From the NCBI GenBank assembly GCA_032622095.1, contig CP136063.1, forward strand, positions 40,954,106 through 41,018,105: DNA of 64,000 nt, given 5' to 3'. This document shows positions 36,455 to 46,290 of this stretch, in pieces. The stretch comes from Siphonodentalium dalli (lineage: Eukaryota > Mollusca > Scaphopoda > Gadilida > Siphonodentaliidae). The position numbers and the translations under genes were made by a program. The notes beneath the pieces were generated by a model. It made no database searches. It was not told where the DNA came from and saw nothing but the letters and a program-made list of their open reading frames with translations. Each line of letters begins with the position of its first letter. Position 1 is the stretch's first letter.

Positions 36455-37765
36455 ATGGAACCATCACCAATGAAGACTGCAGAAGCGAAAAACACAACGG
36501 AGAATACCTCTCAAACCGGCGTGGATTCGTTTAGCCAATTTGACAGTGATACGAAACACAGGGAAGTTCCTTCCTATAAGCGCGACAATTGCTCGAATTC
36601 GAGCACCACTTCCGGAAATTTGCTGATACGATGCATTGTGTGCGAGAAACCATTTACTCTGTCGAGTGACCTGACATCACACATGAGAACCCACGCGGGG
36701 GATCTGCCGTATCAATGTGATGTGTGCGAGAAATCATTTACTTACTCGAGTCAGTTGACGAGACATACGAGGATCCACACGAGGCATCGTCCGTATCAAT
36801 GTGATATTTGCCAGAAATCATTTGCTCAGTCGCTCTACCTGGCTGCACATAAGGAAATCCACATGGGCGATCGCCCGTATCATTGTGATGCGTGCGATAT
36901 ATCATTTACTCGATCGAGTGACCTGATTTCTCATAATATGATCCACACGGGGGATCGCCCGTATCAATGCGATGTGTGCCAGAAATCATTTATTCACTCG
37001 AGTAACCTGACAATCCATAAGAGAATCCACACGGGGGATTGCCCGTATCAATGTATTGTGTGCGAGAAATCATTTACTCGGTCGAGTGACCTGACGAAAC
37101 ATAACAGGATCCACACGGAGAATCGGCCGTATCAATGCGATGTGTGCGATAAATCATTTACTTATTCGAGTAACCTGACAAAACATAAGAGGATCCATAC
37201 CGGGGATCGCACGCATCAATGTGATGTGTGCGAGAAATCATTTACTCAGTTAGTTAGCCTGACAACGCATAGGAGAATACACACTGGGGATCGCCCGTAC
37301 CAATGCGATGTGTGCGATAAATCATTTACTCACTCGAGTAATATGACGAAACATAAGAGGATTCATACCGGGGATCGCCCGTATCAATGTGATATGTGCG
37401 ATAAATCATTTGCTCAGTTGAGTAACCTGACTATACATAAGAGGAGCCACACGGGGGATCGTCCGTATCAATGTGATGTATGCGAGAAAACATTTATTCA
37501 ACTAGTTAGTTTGACTACGCATAAGATAACACACACTGGGGATCGCCCTTACCAATGCGATGTGTGCGATAAATCATTTACTCACTCGAGTAATATGACA
37601 AAACATAAGAGGATCCACACGGGGGACCGCCCGTACCAATGTGATGTGTGCGATAAATCATTTGCTCACTCGAGTAACATGACGAAACATAAGAGGATTC
37701 ACACGGGCGATCGCCCGCATCAATGTGATGTGTGCGAGAAATCATTAATCGGTCCAGTGACCTGA
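36455..37765 (+). CDS. C2H2 zinc-finger protein, 13 complete fingers, frameshifted end
   Basis: ATG at 36455 gives MEPSPMKTAEAKNTTENTSQ, then a serine-rich linker of about 60 residues and a tandem C2H2 array with consensus CDVCxKSFxxSSxLTxHxRIHTGDRPYQ. Thirteen fingers are complete. The fourteenth is cut by a 1-base loss near 37745 (LIGPVT then stop), while finger remnants go on downstream. Recognition helices vary (SSDLTSH, SYLAAHK, SSNMTKH, LVSLTTH), as in DNA-binding proteins with diverse targets. No KRAB, SCAN or BTB domain is visible; an upstream exon could exist. The linker TGDRPYQ is the canonical TGEKPY-type linker. Nuclear transcription factor by family. It could be a functional truncated gene or a young pseudogene. 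Confidence 0.75.
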   Translation: MEPSPMKTAEAKNTTENTSQTGVDSFSQFDSDTKHREVPSYKRDNCSNSSTTSGNLLIRCIVCEKPFTLSSDLTSHMRTHAGDLPYQCDVCEKSFTYSSQLTRHTRIHTRHRPYQCDICQKSFAQSLYLAAHKEIHMGDRPYHCDACDISFTRSSDLISHNMIHTGDRPYQCDVCQKSFIHSSNLTIHKRIHTGDCPYQCIVCEKSFTRSSDLTKHNRIHTENRPYQCDVCDKSFTYSSNLTKHKRIHTGDRTHQCDVCEKSFTQLVSLTTHRRIHTGDRPYQCDVCDKSFTHSSNMTKHKRIHTGDRPYQCDMCDKSFAQLSNLTIHKRSHTGDRPYQCDVCEKTFIQLVSLTTHKITHTGDRPYQCDVCDKSFTHSSNMTKHKRIHTGDRPYQCDVCDKSFAHSSNMTKHKRIHTGDRPHQCDVCEKSLIGPVT

Positions 37766-39030
37766 CGAAACATAAGAAGGTCCACACGGGGGGATCGCCC
37801 GTATCAATGCGGTGTGTCGGTGATAACGTTTACTCAGTTAATTCGCATGAACAGACATAAGAGGATCCACACGGTTGATAGTCCATACCGTGCTGCATGT
37901 GCGGGAAATCATTTTTCAATATGAATCACTTTTGAATACATAAGAGTCCGGAAGGGAGGTCGCCCCTATAGTGGTCTCCCCTACACCATGTGCAGAGCCC
38001 ACACAGGAGATAATCCGTATAGAAACTATTATATAGAGTGATCTCCACTACACCACAGAGTCCGCCCGTATCCACACCGGGAGACTGTATACAATGTATA
38101 TATAGAATACACCCATAGTAGCCGAGAATACCAAATTTTCACGACGAGAGGAAATGTGGTTTTAACCACGAGCCTTTTTGGCGAGTGGTTAATACCACGA
38201 GTGGTGAAATTTTGTATTCTCGGCTACTATGGGTGTATTTCAATTATGCCATAATTATTATTTTTTATTTGTTCCGCGAATTAAACTACTCCGCTGTTTA
38301 CTTTCAATGTTTATCCACGCCGAGAGAAACACTCATGATGATATAAGGAATGTGCGTCACGCGTAGTGATGCATACAACGTCATGACGTCAGCCTGTTTC
38401 TGAGCGATCAGTCAGTTGATATTACCATTCATATATGTTTCCTAGTTCATATAACACTAGAATGCTACATTTGATTGAAATTCAAGAAATTGTCCTCATA
38501 TCTAATTGATATCATGACAATATCCAATTTTAAATGAATGTAATATAAAAACTATTTTGCTGACTACGATGTAGTTCTACTATGGGTATAAACGTTAACA
38601 CATGAAATTTACATCCACTGTAGAAATTTATACCCACAGTAGGAAGCTGTTTACCCACAGTAGGGTGTAAAGATGAAGTTTACAAAATGGGTGTTTTCAC
38701 ACAATAAAATAGACAATTATGGTATAAATAGTTATCTCCGATATACCGCACAGAGCGTCCACACAGGAGTTTACCCGTGTAGAGTGATGTCCCCTACACC
38801 ACACAGTGTCCGCACATGAGATCGATCGTACAGAGACTGTATAGACTATAGAGTGATGTCCCCTACACCACACAGTCAACATAGGAGAGCGATCGTATAG
38901 AGTGATCTCCCCTACACCACATAGAGAGTCTGCACAGGAGATCGATCGTATATAGATTGTATAGAGTGATCTCCCCCTACACCACGTCGAGAGTCCACAA
39001 GGAGATACATCGTATAGACTGAGGTGTGGA
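37766..39030 (+). pseudogene. Decayed zinc-finger tail and derived tandem repeats
   Basis: After the frameshift, finger-like DNA (CACACGGGGGGATCGCCCGTATCAATG) is still readable to about 37910. It then decays into tandem blocks (38730-39020) built on GAGTGATCTCCCCTACACCAC and CACACAGGAGATCGATCGTA, which keep the linker-like word CACACAGGAGATC. These look like degenerate finger/linker repeats. A 134-bp hairpin element interrupts them at 38106-38239. Confidence 0.5.
38106..38239. repeat. 134-bp hairpin-forming fold-back element
   Basis: Terminal arms AATACACCCATAGTAGCCG and its reverse complement, continuing through GAGAATACCAAATTTTCAC, pair almost perfectly over about 37 bp. The loop contains smaller inverted words (GTGGTTTTAACCAC; CACGAG). 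The motif CCCATAGTAG occurs again, degenerate, at about 38579 and 38629. Confidence 0.75.
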
Positions 39031-39039
39031 ACTTTCATA

Positions 39040-40286
39040 AGTTACATGACTGAGTGATGTTATTATTATACAGTTTATGTGTGTTCATGTACCACATTAA
39101 TATTATATCTATGTGTGGCAACCTGTCCCAACCCAGGGACGTATTTTGCTTAATAAATTATATTCTATTCTATTATATGTGATCAATTGGTCAAAGAAGT
39201 TAGCGGTGGTACAATTTCCTCCTGCAATGTTTTACACTCCGTTCTTATATATTTTTCTTGCGCGCATTTGTGAATCTCCTTGACATTTAAAACTATTCAT
39301 CTCAAAACATTACGAATCATTTGATTAATTTACAAATTAAATAAATTTTAATGACCTGCATTAACAACTTAAGTATATCTGATCGTGGAATGGTACTGCA
39401 ACAACTCATGTGTGGGTAGCATGACCGGAGTACCATTATTACGTGCGCTCGTTCAACAGTATGGCGATCAGACAGATTCGTAGGTACGTACGTTGGTGTC
39501 ACCCTACTCCGTTTCACTCCATGACGTCACCAAAAACGAAGTAAAACCTCCCGGCGTTCTGACATTTTTACTGTGCTGCGTTTTTGCTATGTTTATTTTA
39601 TGTGTTGTTTTCGATTATTTGTTTGTCGCCGATATCGCAATTTGTCGGGATTCCCTGTTTCTATATTTAAAACTGGCATGCTCGTAGTGAACCTCGATTT
39701 CGATTGTTTCTCCCAGGTCAAAATACGTTAGAGTTATGACAAAAATAGATCGACCTACATTGTCTCCATCAGAACTCTACATCAAAGAGTCTATAGACTC
39801 CCACGGTACCTACATAGACTTCTTCGTTTGGGTATTTTTACTTATAATTGGGAAGTTTTATCATTTTTGGTTCGTGCGAAGACCTCTTTTTATCGTGCGG
39901 GAAAAGAGAGACATTCAAAACGCGATTTCGTAATTCGACGCAATAGGCTGAATAGTCTAACCTTCAGCCGAGTTCCGGGTCAAATACGACGAATGACGTA
40001 ACACAAAACAAAACGCATTTGTTGACACAAACACCGTTTGAAGAGTTTATTATTACATAAAATGATCGTTATTGATTAATTATTGATTAATTATTGATAT
40101 TTAGTGTTGCATATTGGCTGCTATCAGTATTTACATAAATGGTATTAATTATTTCTTATAATTGCTCCTTTGGTCAACTTTGACTATCGGAAAATGAAAA
40201 TGAAAATATGCCGCTGAAAAAAATGTAATCGATATTAAAGTCTCATCCTTTCGGCAACATGGAATTGGTTTTAATTACTTAAATGA
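39040..40286. other. Non-coding stretch
   Basis: Nothing convincing. A short open frame at 39736-39933 has a hydrophobic middle (IDFFVWVFLLIIGKFYHFWF) but no recognised homology or gene context. Confidence 0.5.
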
Positions 40287-40290
40287 TTAA

Positions 40291-40809
40291 AGGTGGATTA
40301 TCTCTTTGTAAACATGTATTATATAGTACCGGGGTATAAAATATTAGATTTTAATCGAAGACTGCTGTCCGGAAATGCTTCTATCGATTAATATTAATTT
40401 TATTTCGAATATTTTCTGGTCTAAAAAGCCGTGTTTATTCAGCTAACGAACAATAGTGGTCACTGTTAACAGAAACCAGAAATTTTATTATACAAATTTG
40501 TCACAAATAAACGTTAATTATACTCATTATCGCTTATATCTGTGGAACAAAACAATACAAACAATCAATCTGGGAAATTTGACTTTCGGTGCGTAGCCAT
40601 AGGAACAGCCCAGTGTTCTACGTCGCAATATGGTATCATCCGAATGGTCTGTTCTAAAAATAGTAACATAAACGGTCCCGATTTAATATTCGAAATAAAA
40701 TAAATATTAATTGATAGAAGCTTTTCCGGACAGGGGTCATCAGTTCATATCTATTATTTTATGCCCACGCAACTATTTAAAAAAATTTATTTAAAGAGAT
40801 AATCCATCT
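40291..40809. mobile_element. TTAA MITE family A, full copy
   Basis: 519 bp between TTAA (40287-40290) and TTAA (40810-40813). Starts AGGTGGATTATCTCTTTG and ends AAAGAGATAATCCATCT. This is a good reference copy of the family: two imperfect 130-bp inverted ends around a unique middle. Confidence 0.85.
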
Positions 40810-40880
40810 TTAATATAGTAATTTGCCTGTTATCTGTGATGAAATGAGAAATGGTAATTGTCTTTTTTTGCTGACATTAA

Positions 40881-41489
40881 AGATGGATTATCTCTTTAAA
40901 TAACAAATTTTAAATAGTTGCGTGGGTATAAAATAATAGATATGAACTGAAGACCTATGTCCGGAAAAGCTTCTATCAATTAATATTGATTTTATTTCGA
41001 ATATTAAATCGGGCCCATTTATGTTACTATTTTTAGAACCGACCATTCGGATGAGACCGTATTGCGATATAGAGCACTGGGCTGTTCCTACGGCTACGCA
41101 ACGAATGTCAAATGACACAGATTGGTTGTTTGTATTGTTTTGTTCCACAGATATAAGCGATAATGAGTATAATTAACGTTTATTTGTGACAAAATTGCAC
41201 AATATAATTTCTGGTCTCTGTTAACAGTAACCACTATTGTTCGTTAGCTGAACAAACACACCTTTTAATACCAGAAAATATGCGAAATAAAATTAATTTC
41301 TGGTCTATCTTAACAGTAACCACTATTGTTCGTTAGCTGAACAAACACCCCTTTTTAGACCAGAAAATATTCGAAATAAAATTAATATTAATCGATAGAA
41401 GCATTTCCGGACAGGAGTCTTCGATTCAAATCTAATATTTTATACCCCGGTAACTATATAATACATGTTTACAAAGAGATAATCCACCT
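40881..41489. mobile_element. TTAA MITE family A, reversed, with internal duplication
   Basis: 609 bp between TTAA (40877-40880) and TTAA (41490-41493), in opposite orientation to the previous copy. An extra block of about 90 bp comes from duplication of the segment around TTAACAGTAACCACTATTG (41220-41310). An 86-codon open frame on the minus strand is also present in three other copies but is not a credible gene. Confidence 0.85.
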
Positions 41490-41493
41490 TTAA

Positions 41494-42201
41494 ATTAAAT
41501 TAAATAAATTAAGTAAAATACAGTGAAATTATTTTATAAATTATTGTTTATTACATTTTTGCGCACGTTGGCATCTCTCTGAGTGCATTCTAGTTAGTAT
41601 GGGCTCTCATTACACGAGGTTTCACCAGAAAGGGGAATTTCAGCGACCGCCATATTTATGTTGCCCAACTATTCTAATTGCAGGATCCGGTTGTCGCGGT
41701 GTCAATATCTGGGGCAAAATATCACTTTTTCACATTTTCCTCATGCTAACCAACCTTATTTTTATGCATTTTTCGGGATAGTTCATGTGATGTTCATTAG
41801 TATAATCTTCTTAATCTATGTTCAATTTAAACTTTTCTTTCTTTGATTTGGGAAAGAGTTGTGTGAGTGGTATTGAAAATGGCAAAAAGTTGCCGGATAA
41901 TCGTTTGACTTTTCAGCTGTGACGTATTTTGTTAATCGTGAACGTATTTGTTTTCGCTGATTAGGCTAAATTTGTCGGTGTCAACTCAGAATCTTATGGG
42001 ATATCGTCACCATATGTATCCCTTTTTGTTATCTGTGGCATATCTGCTATTGGGTGGTTGTATTATTGTGGCCATGTGGCGTGTGTAGCGTGAATACAGG
42101 GCAATAACTTATCCCTCTCCCAAAACGGTATTTAGTGACGCGTTTGACAAATAGTCAGATTTCTTATATCATATCACATTTTTTGCTTGCTAAAAGTCAT
42201 C
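41494..42201. other. Non-coding stretch
   Basis: No gene or clear repeat seen between the family-A MITEs. Confidence 0.5.
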
Positions 42202-42205
42202 TTAA

Positions 42206-42312
42206 AGGTGGATTATCTCTTTAAATAGCAAATTTTAAATAGTTGCGGTGCTATAAAATAATAGATATGAACTGAAGACCCCTGTCCGGAAAAGCTTCTA
42301 TCAATTAATATT
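42206..42312. mobile_element. Truncated TTAA MITE family A
   Basis: Begins AGGTGGATTATCTC after TTAA (42202-42205) and is cut at about 42312, exactly where the retrotransposon terminal repeat starts. The missing half is not found on the far side of the retrotransposon, so a deletion followed or accompanied insertion. Confidence 0.75.
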
Positions 42313-42789
42313 AATTCCATGAGATGGGTTTAGAAAAACATCTTGAAGACCATATATTACCTTTAACGGTTTATTGCGGATGACTTGATCATATACGAAG
42401 TGACAAACAATCATACATCAACAAACATACAATACATGCAAGACAAAGATGACTAACATGCAAGACATATACATATACATACGGAACACATGCAATACCA
42501 CTGACACACATGCAACTAATTTATCACATCAAACAAGCATATGAATGCACATGCACTGAGATCAGATCAAATAAGGAAACAGATTCAAGTCAAGTGTTTG
42601 TTTCCTACTTGCCCTAAATATAGAGCGTTCAATAAAACTTTTTCATAGGATTTAATTTAACTGTTCTCATTTTGTGTTAAACAATTAAGATTACTTCTTG
42701 AAAACCATTTACTACATGTTGTCAGAACATAGCTTAAATATTTAAAAGCAGTCAAGTTTTAGTTTAGATTTATACCTTTTTTGAACCGC
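42313..42789 (-). repeat. Split direct repeat, copy B2
   Basis: 477 bp, nearly identical to 43258-43734. Starts (plus strand) AATTCCATGAGATGGG and ends TTTTTTGAACCGC. Confidence 0.85.
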
Positions 42790-43257
42790 TGTAAATTTTC
42801 TTGAATCACTGTAAAATTCTCAAACGATGGAGACATATATTCTACAGCAATAAACATGCTACTGAAATAACTGTTATTTCCTACTATTCTAATTCTTAAG
42901 AGGGAGGGTGGGTGGGTGGGTAAATTTTATAACATTTATTGCTGCCACTTCGTAAGGCAGATCAAGACAAAGTAATTTTTATTATAGCAATTTAGCGAGC
43001 GCTCCAAAATTGTAACTCACATTGTTAGCCAATGAAAATAGATAACACATATAATGACGTCATGCAACCATGCCTATTATTAGAAAGCATAACCGATGTA
43101 ATAGACTTATTTATAGATCACAAATAATGACGTCACGCCAACATGCATATTCATAAGAAGGCGCCACCAATGTAATAGTCTTTTTTATAGAGTTATCTCG
43201 CTTAGATTAATATGAACCCTAGTCACGGAATTACTCGATTTGTAGACAAATAGAATC

Positions 43258-43734
43258 AATTCCATGAGATGGGTTTAGAAAAACATCTTGAAGACCATAT
43301 ATTACCTTTAACGGTTTATTGCGGATGACTTGATCATATACGAAGTGACAAACAATCATACATCAACAAACATACAATACATGCAAGACAAAGATGACTA
43401 ACATGCAAGACATATACATATACATACGGAACACATGCAATACCACTGACACACATGCAACTAATTTATCACATCAAACAAGCATATGAATGCACATGCA
43501 CTGAGATCAAATCAAATAAGGAAACAGATTCAAGTCAAGTGTTTGTTTCCTACTTGCCCTAAATATAGAGCGTTCAATAAAACTACTTCATAGGATTTAA
43601 TTTAACTGTTCTCATTTTGTGTTAAACAATTAAGATTACTTCTTGAAAACCATTTACTACATGTTGTCAGAACATAGCTTAAATATTTAAAAGCAGTCAA
43701 GTTTTAGTTTAGATTTATACCTTTTTTGAACCGC
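43258..43734 (-). repeat. Split direct repeat, copy B1
   Basis: 477 bp, the internal copy of the terminal repeat, adjoining the segment 42790-43257 that should match the missing left terminal repeat (A2). Differences from B2 include ACTACTTCAT for ACTTTTTCAT and GATCAAATC for GATCAGATC. Confidence 0.85.
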
Positions 43735-44184
43735 CAAGCCATAGGCCACCAAAAAAGGAAAGATCGGGAGGAAAAAACTGAAACATTAAACATGAAGTTG
43801 GGAGCAAATTCGGGCCCCTCTCTCTTCAAATGACATATGATCGCAATGCCATCAAATGATCACATGCCTCAGCAATTACCTACCAATCTGATAACTAAAC
43901 ATAAACGAACCATAAAAGTAATGCCACAAACAGACCAATAGTCGCAATGCCACTATTAACGTTATCATGCCACCACTTTCCTAGTCGATACTTTTAAAGT
44001 ACTATGTATATAAATTGATTTATATCACCATCCATATACTGAAAACTATAATTATAAAATAGTATCCGAATTATAACAGAAATGACACAAACAGACCCAC
44101 AGTCGCGCTGCCACTGCTCAAGTCATTGTCAAGCCTTCTATATTCCGTATATTACATTATATTGATGTTGCTAACTTTAGGAAA

Positions 44185-44730
44185 TTAAGTTAATCTATTC
44201 ACCACTTGAATCATAAGAGATCTCATCCTCCTTGTCCCTTCATAATTCAAATGCAACTTATCCCCTGCATACAAATCTAGAATTGGAGCTCCTTTGGCAA
44301 TAAATACTCTATATGTTTTCAAAAATTCTATACGATATTCTTGGCACAAGTCATTTAACAGATCATTCACAGATATTACTTTTGTACCCAGCTCTAATAT
44401 GTCTGTAGGCCTAGGTATTATTGATGACATGGTGATTTTTGCCCTAGAAACCTTCTTTGAACATTTTATTAGAGATTCAAAGGCTTTTCTAATATCTTCT
44501 TCTGAAGATTCTTCTATGTTATTGGTTCCAACGTGATATATTATGTGAGAGTAGGATGATAATTTGTTACCATACAACTTCCCTGACTTCACCAGGAATG
44601 CCATCTTTGAGATATTGATTCCTCTAAATGCTAGGACGTCTAGTGATTTTACGTCAGATACATACTTGCCTATTGAGTCTGTTACCAAAAGAGCTCTAAT
44701 ATCATTGAATCTGTCAGCTGAAATTATAAA
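44185..44730 (-). CDS. SGNH-hydrolase-like protein of the retrotransposon
   Basis: The open frame covers at least 167 codons and opens a little upstream (about 44730), with no clear ATG. A TTTATAATTTCAG acceptor-like sequence precedes it, so it may be a spliced exon or be translated with the recombinase. Motifs are LLVTDSIGKYV (block I, usually GDS), YSHIIYHVGTNNI (block III GxND-like, here GTNN), and DKLHLNYEGTRRM (block V DxxH). These are the hallmarks of SGNH/GDSL esterases. Such a domain is known in some Ngaro-like elements at this position. The nucleophile Ser and the D..H pair are present; the first Gly is Thr. Role in the element is unknown. Confidence 0.7.
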   Translation of the reverse strand, partial: FIISADRFNDIRALLVTDSIGKYVSDVKSLDVLAFRGINISKMAFLVKSGKLYGNKLSSYSHIIYHVGTNNIEESSEEDIRKAFESLIKCSKKVSRAKITMSSIIPRPTDILELGTKVISVNDLLNDLCQEYRIEFLKTYRVFIAKGAPILDLYAGDKLHLNYEGTRRMRSLMIQVVNRLT

Positions 44731-44745
44731 TATACTGTATTATAA

Positions 44746-45741
44746 TCAAATAACTGCACACATGTGGTTACGCATCTGTTTGGCTATTAAAAATTTATCC
44801 TCTATTGTGTAATGTAAATACCGCTTATATGCATCGCTCTTCCAATCACACATCAACTGAATTAACTCTCCTGGAACTTGTGATTGAAATGCCCAAGTGG
44901 CCCCACCCCTTCTGAACGCGTGTGTTGAATAAAGGGAAGGTTCCCTACCAGTCCTTGAAATCATTTTCCTAAGGAATGATTGAAACTGTTGATAGGTGAT
45001 TGGTTGACCAGAGGGATGCATAAATGCCGGATTGGTGAGTTTCCCTGGAACTAGTTTTAACATGTTCTTATATGCAGATACTGGACAAATTCTAGACTCT
45101 GGGATAGATAGCACTGGCATTCTTAAAATTCTTTGACCAAATTGAATTGTTTTGGTCCACTTTATAATAACCAGAAGAACGCTATCTGATTGCAATATGT
45201 CTCCTCGTGTCAGCTGATGCGTTGAATTGAATTTCTTAGCTGATTCCGGCGCTAAATTAGATTTGCGAAGCATTAGAAAAAATGCCAGGAGAAACATTGC
45301 CCAGAAAGTAGCTTCAATTGGATTTCCATAGTCCAGATATTGAGAAATATCTACTAATATCTCAGGTGTAATTGGCTCAGATTGCTTTATACAATGTGGT
45401 TTTAATCTGGCAATCCCTTTTAGCGTGAGTTTAATTTCTGGGGCTTCAAAAGCTTCACAAGAGAGACCCAATCTAATATGTAGCACTTTAACACCACTCA
45501 AATAATTACGGATAGAATCTGTTGAGTCAAATGATCTACTAAGAAATTGCGTATAGCACTGCAGTATTTCCTTTGTAGCGGGTAAATACGCAGAAATTGA
45601 AAAATATTCACAGAATGACACAAACGCCTTCCATTGAATGTAATGATTTTTATTTGTGACTTCGGCAAAGGCATGTCTCACTGATCGCTGTGCATCCCTC
45701 CTCAACTGTTTAATCTCTAGCCCTAAAAAGAAAATCACCAA
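44746..45741 (-). CDS. Tyrosine recombinase (integrase) of Ngaro/DIRS-type element
   Basis: An intact frame of about 331 codons that overlaps the end of the RNase H frame; the listed first codon is GTG, so translation probably relies on splicing or fusion. The N-terminal SAM-like DNA-binding half includes HYIQWKAFVSFCEYF. The catalytic half shows FLMLRKSNL (Arg I), HAFRRGGATWAF (His-x-x-Arg) and KRYLHYT (nucleophile Tyr). This is the R-H-R-Y set of phage-type recombinases. It would integrate a circular DNA intermediate without a target duplication. All catalytic residues are present, so the protein could be active. Confidence 0.88.
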   Translation of the reverse strand: MVIFFLGLEIKQLRRDAQRSVRHAFAEVTNKNHYIQWKAFVSFCEYFSISAYLPATKEILQCYTQFLSRSFDSTDSIRNYLSGVKVLHIRLGLSCEAFEAPEIKLTLKGIARLKPHCIKQSEPITPEILVDISQYLDYGNPIEATFWAMFLLAFFLMLRKSNLAPESAKKFNSTHQLTRGDILQSDSVLLVIIKWTKTIQFGQRILRMPVLSIPESRICPVSAYKNMLKLVPGKLTNPAFMHPSGQPITYQQFQSFLRKMISRTGREPSLYSTHAFRRGGATWAFQSQVPGELIQLMCDWKSDAYKRYLHYTIEDKFLIAKQMRNHMCAVI

Positions 45742-46286
45742 TCATGCAAATATTTGAATAACTCATCAGATGGTTGAATCTCAACCATACTTTTACCTTT
45801 TGTGTACTCCACAAAGGCCCTCTGATTTTTTGAACTTTCGTCCCACCTTGAGAGAACATCAGCCCCTCTGTTATCAACCCACATGATATGAACTGTACGA
45901 ATTTCAAATTGATGCACTGCAGCTAAATAGCAAATTTCCCTCAAGCAGGCCTGCAAATATTGATTTTTGGAAGACCCCTTGTTAATAACTGCCACGGTTG
46001 TGGCATTATCACATTTACAAATAATTCTCTTACCAGTTAACGTATGTGCCCAGATTCTCAAACATACCACAACTGTCAGCATTTCTAACTCATTGATATG
46101 CAATGATTTCTCCATGATGTCTGTCGGAAATTCTTTATGAAAATATTGATCACCACAGTTACCCCCACATGCAACCAATGTGGCATCTGACTCGACAAAT
46201 TCATCTGGATGTGACCAATATTCCCACGGCATCATGGAAACACCATTGAATGTCACCAGAAATCTGTAATTACCAATTACATGCAA
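45735..46286 (-). CDS. RNase H domain (C-terminal part of RT/RH), 5' truncated
   Basis: An open frame of about 183 codons beginning in a TAATTACA-rich repeat, so the apparent start is artificial. It keeps FNGVSMMPWEYW (linker after the RT), ESDATLVACGG (Asp I), LHINELEMLTVVVCLRIW (Glu), KCDNATTVAVINKGS (Asp II) and WVDNRGADVLSRW (final Asp). These fit the RNase H of DIRS/Ngaro-type polyproteins. The reverse transcriptase that should precede it is absent from the window. The stop (45735-45737) overlaps the recombinase frame. Confidence 0.85.
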   Translation of the reverse strand: MHVIGNYRFLVTFNGVSMMPWEYWSHPDEFVESDATLVACGGNCGDQYFHKEFPTDIMEKSLHINELEMLTVVVCLRIWAHTLTGKRIICKCDNATTVAVINKGSSKNQYLQACLREICYLAAVHQFEIRTVHIMWVDNRGADVLSRWDESSKNQRAFVEYTKGKSMVEIQPSDELFKYLHDW

Positions 46287-46290
46287 TTAC

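Larger units (their letters stand above)
42313..46290 (-). mobile_element. Ngaro/DIRS-type tyrosine-recombinase retrotransposon, 5' truncated
   Basis: In minus-strand order it holds RNase H, tyrosine recombinase, SGNH-hydrolase-like ORF, repeat B1 (43258-43734), a 468-bp segment (42790-43257) and repeat B2 (42313-42789). The order B1-A2-B2 after the genes is the split direct repeat layout of Ngaro-like elements. The upstream part with gag-like ORF, reverse transcriptase and repeat A1 is missing beyond 46290, where a TAATTACA-type microsatellite begins. B1 and B2 differ at only a few bases, so insertion was recent. Confidence 0.8.

Noticed and set aside
39736-39933. 65-codon frame with hydrophobic centre
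   Set aside because: No recognised family and too short to support; could be chance.
42313-43734. 477-bp direct repeats considered as ordinary LTRs
   Set aside because: Both lie on the same side of the genes, the neighbouring ORF is a tyrosine recombinase and no DDE integrase is present.
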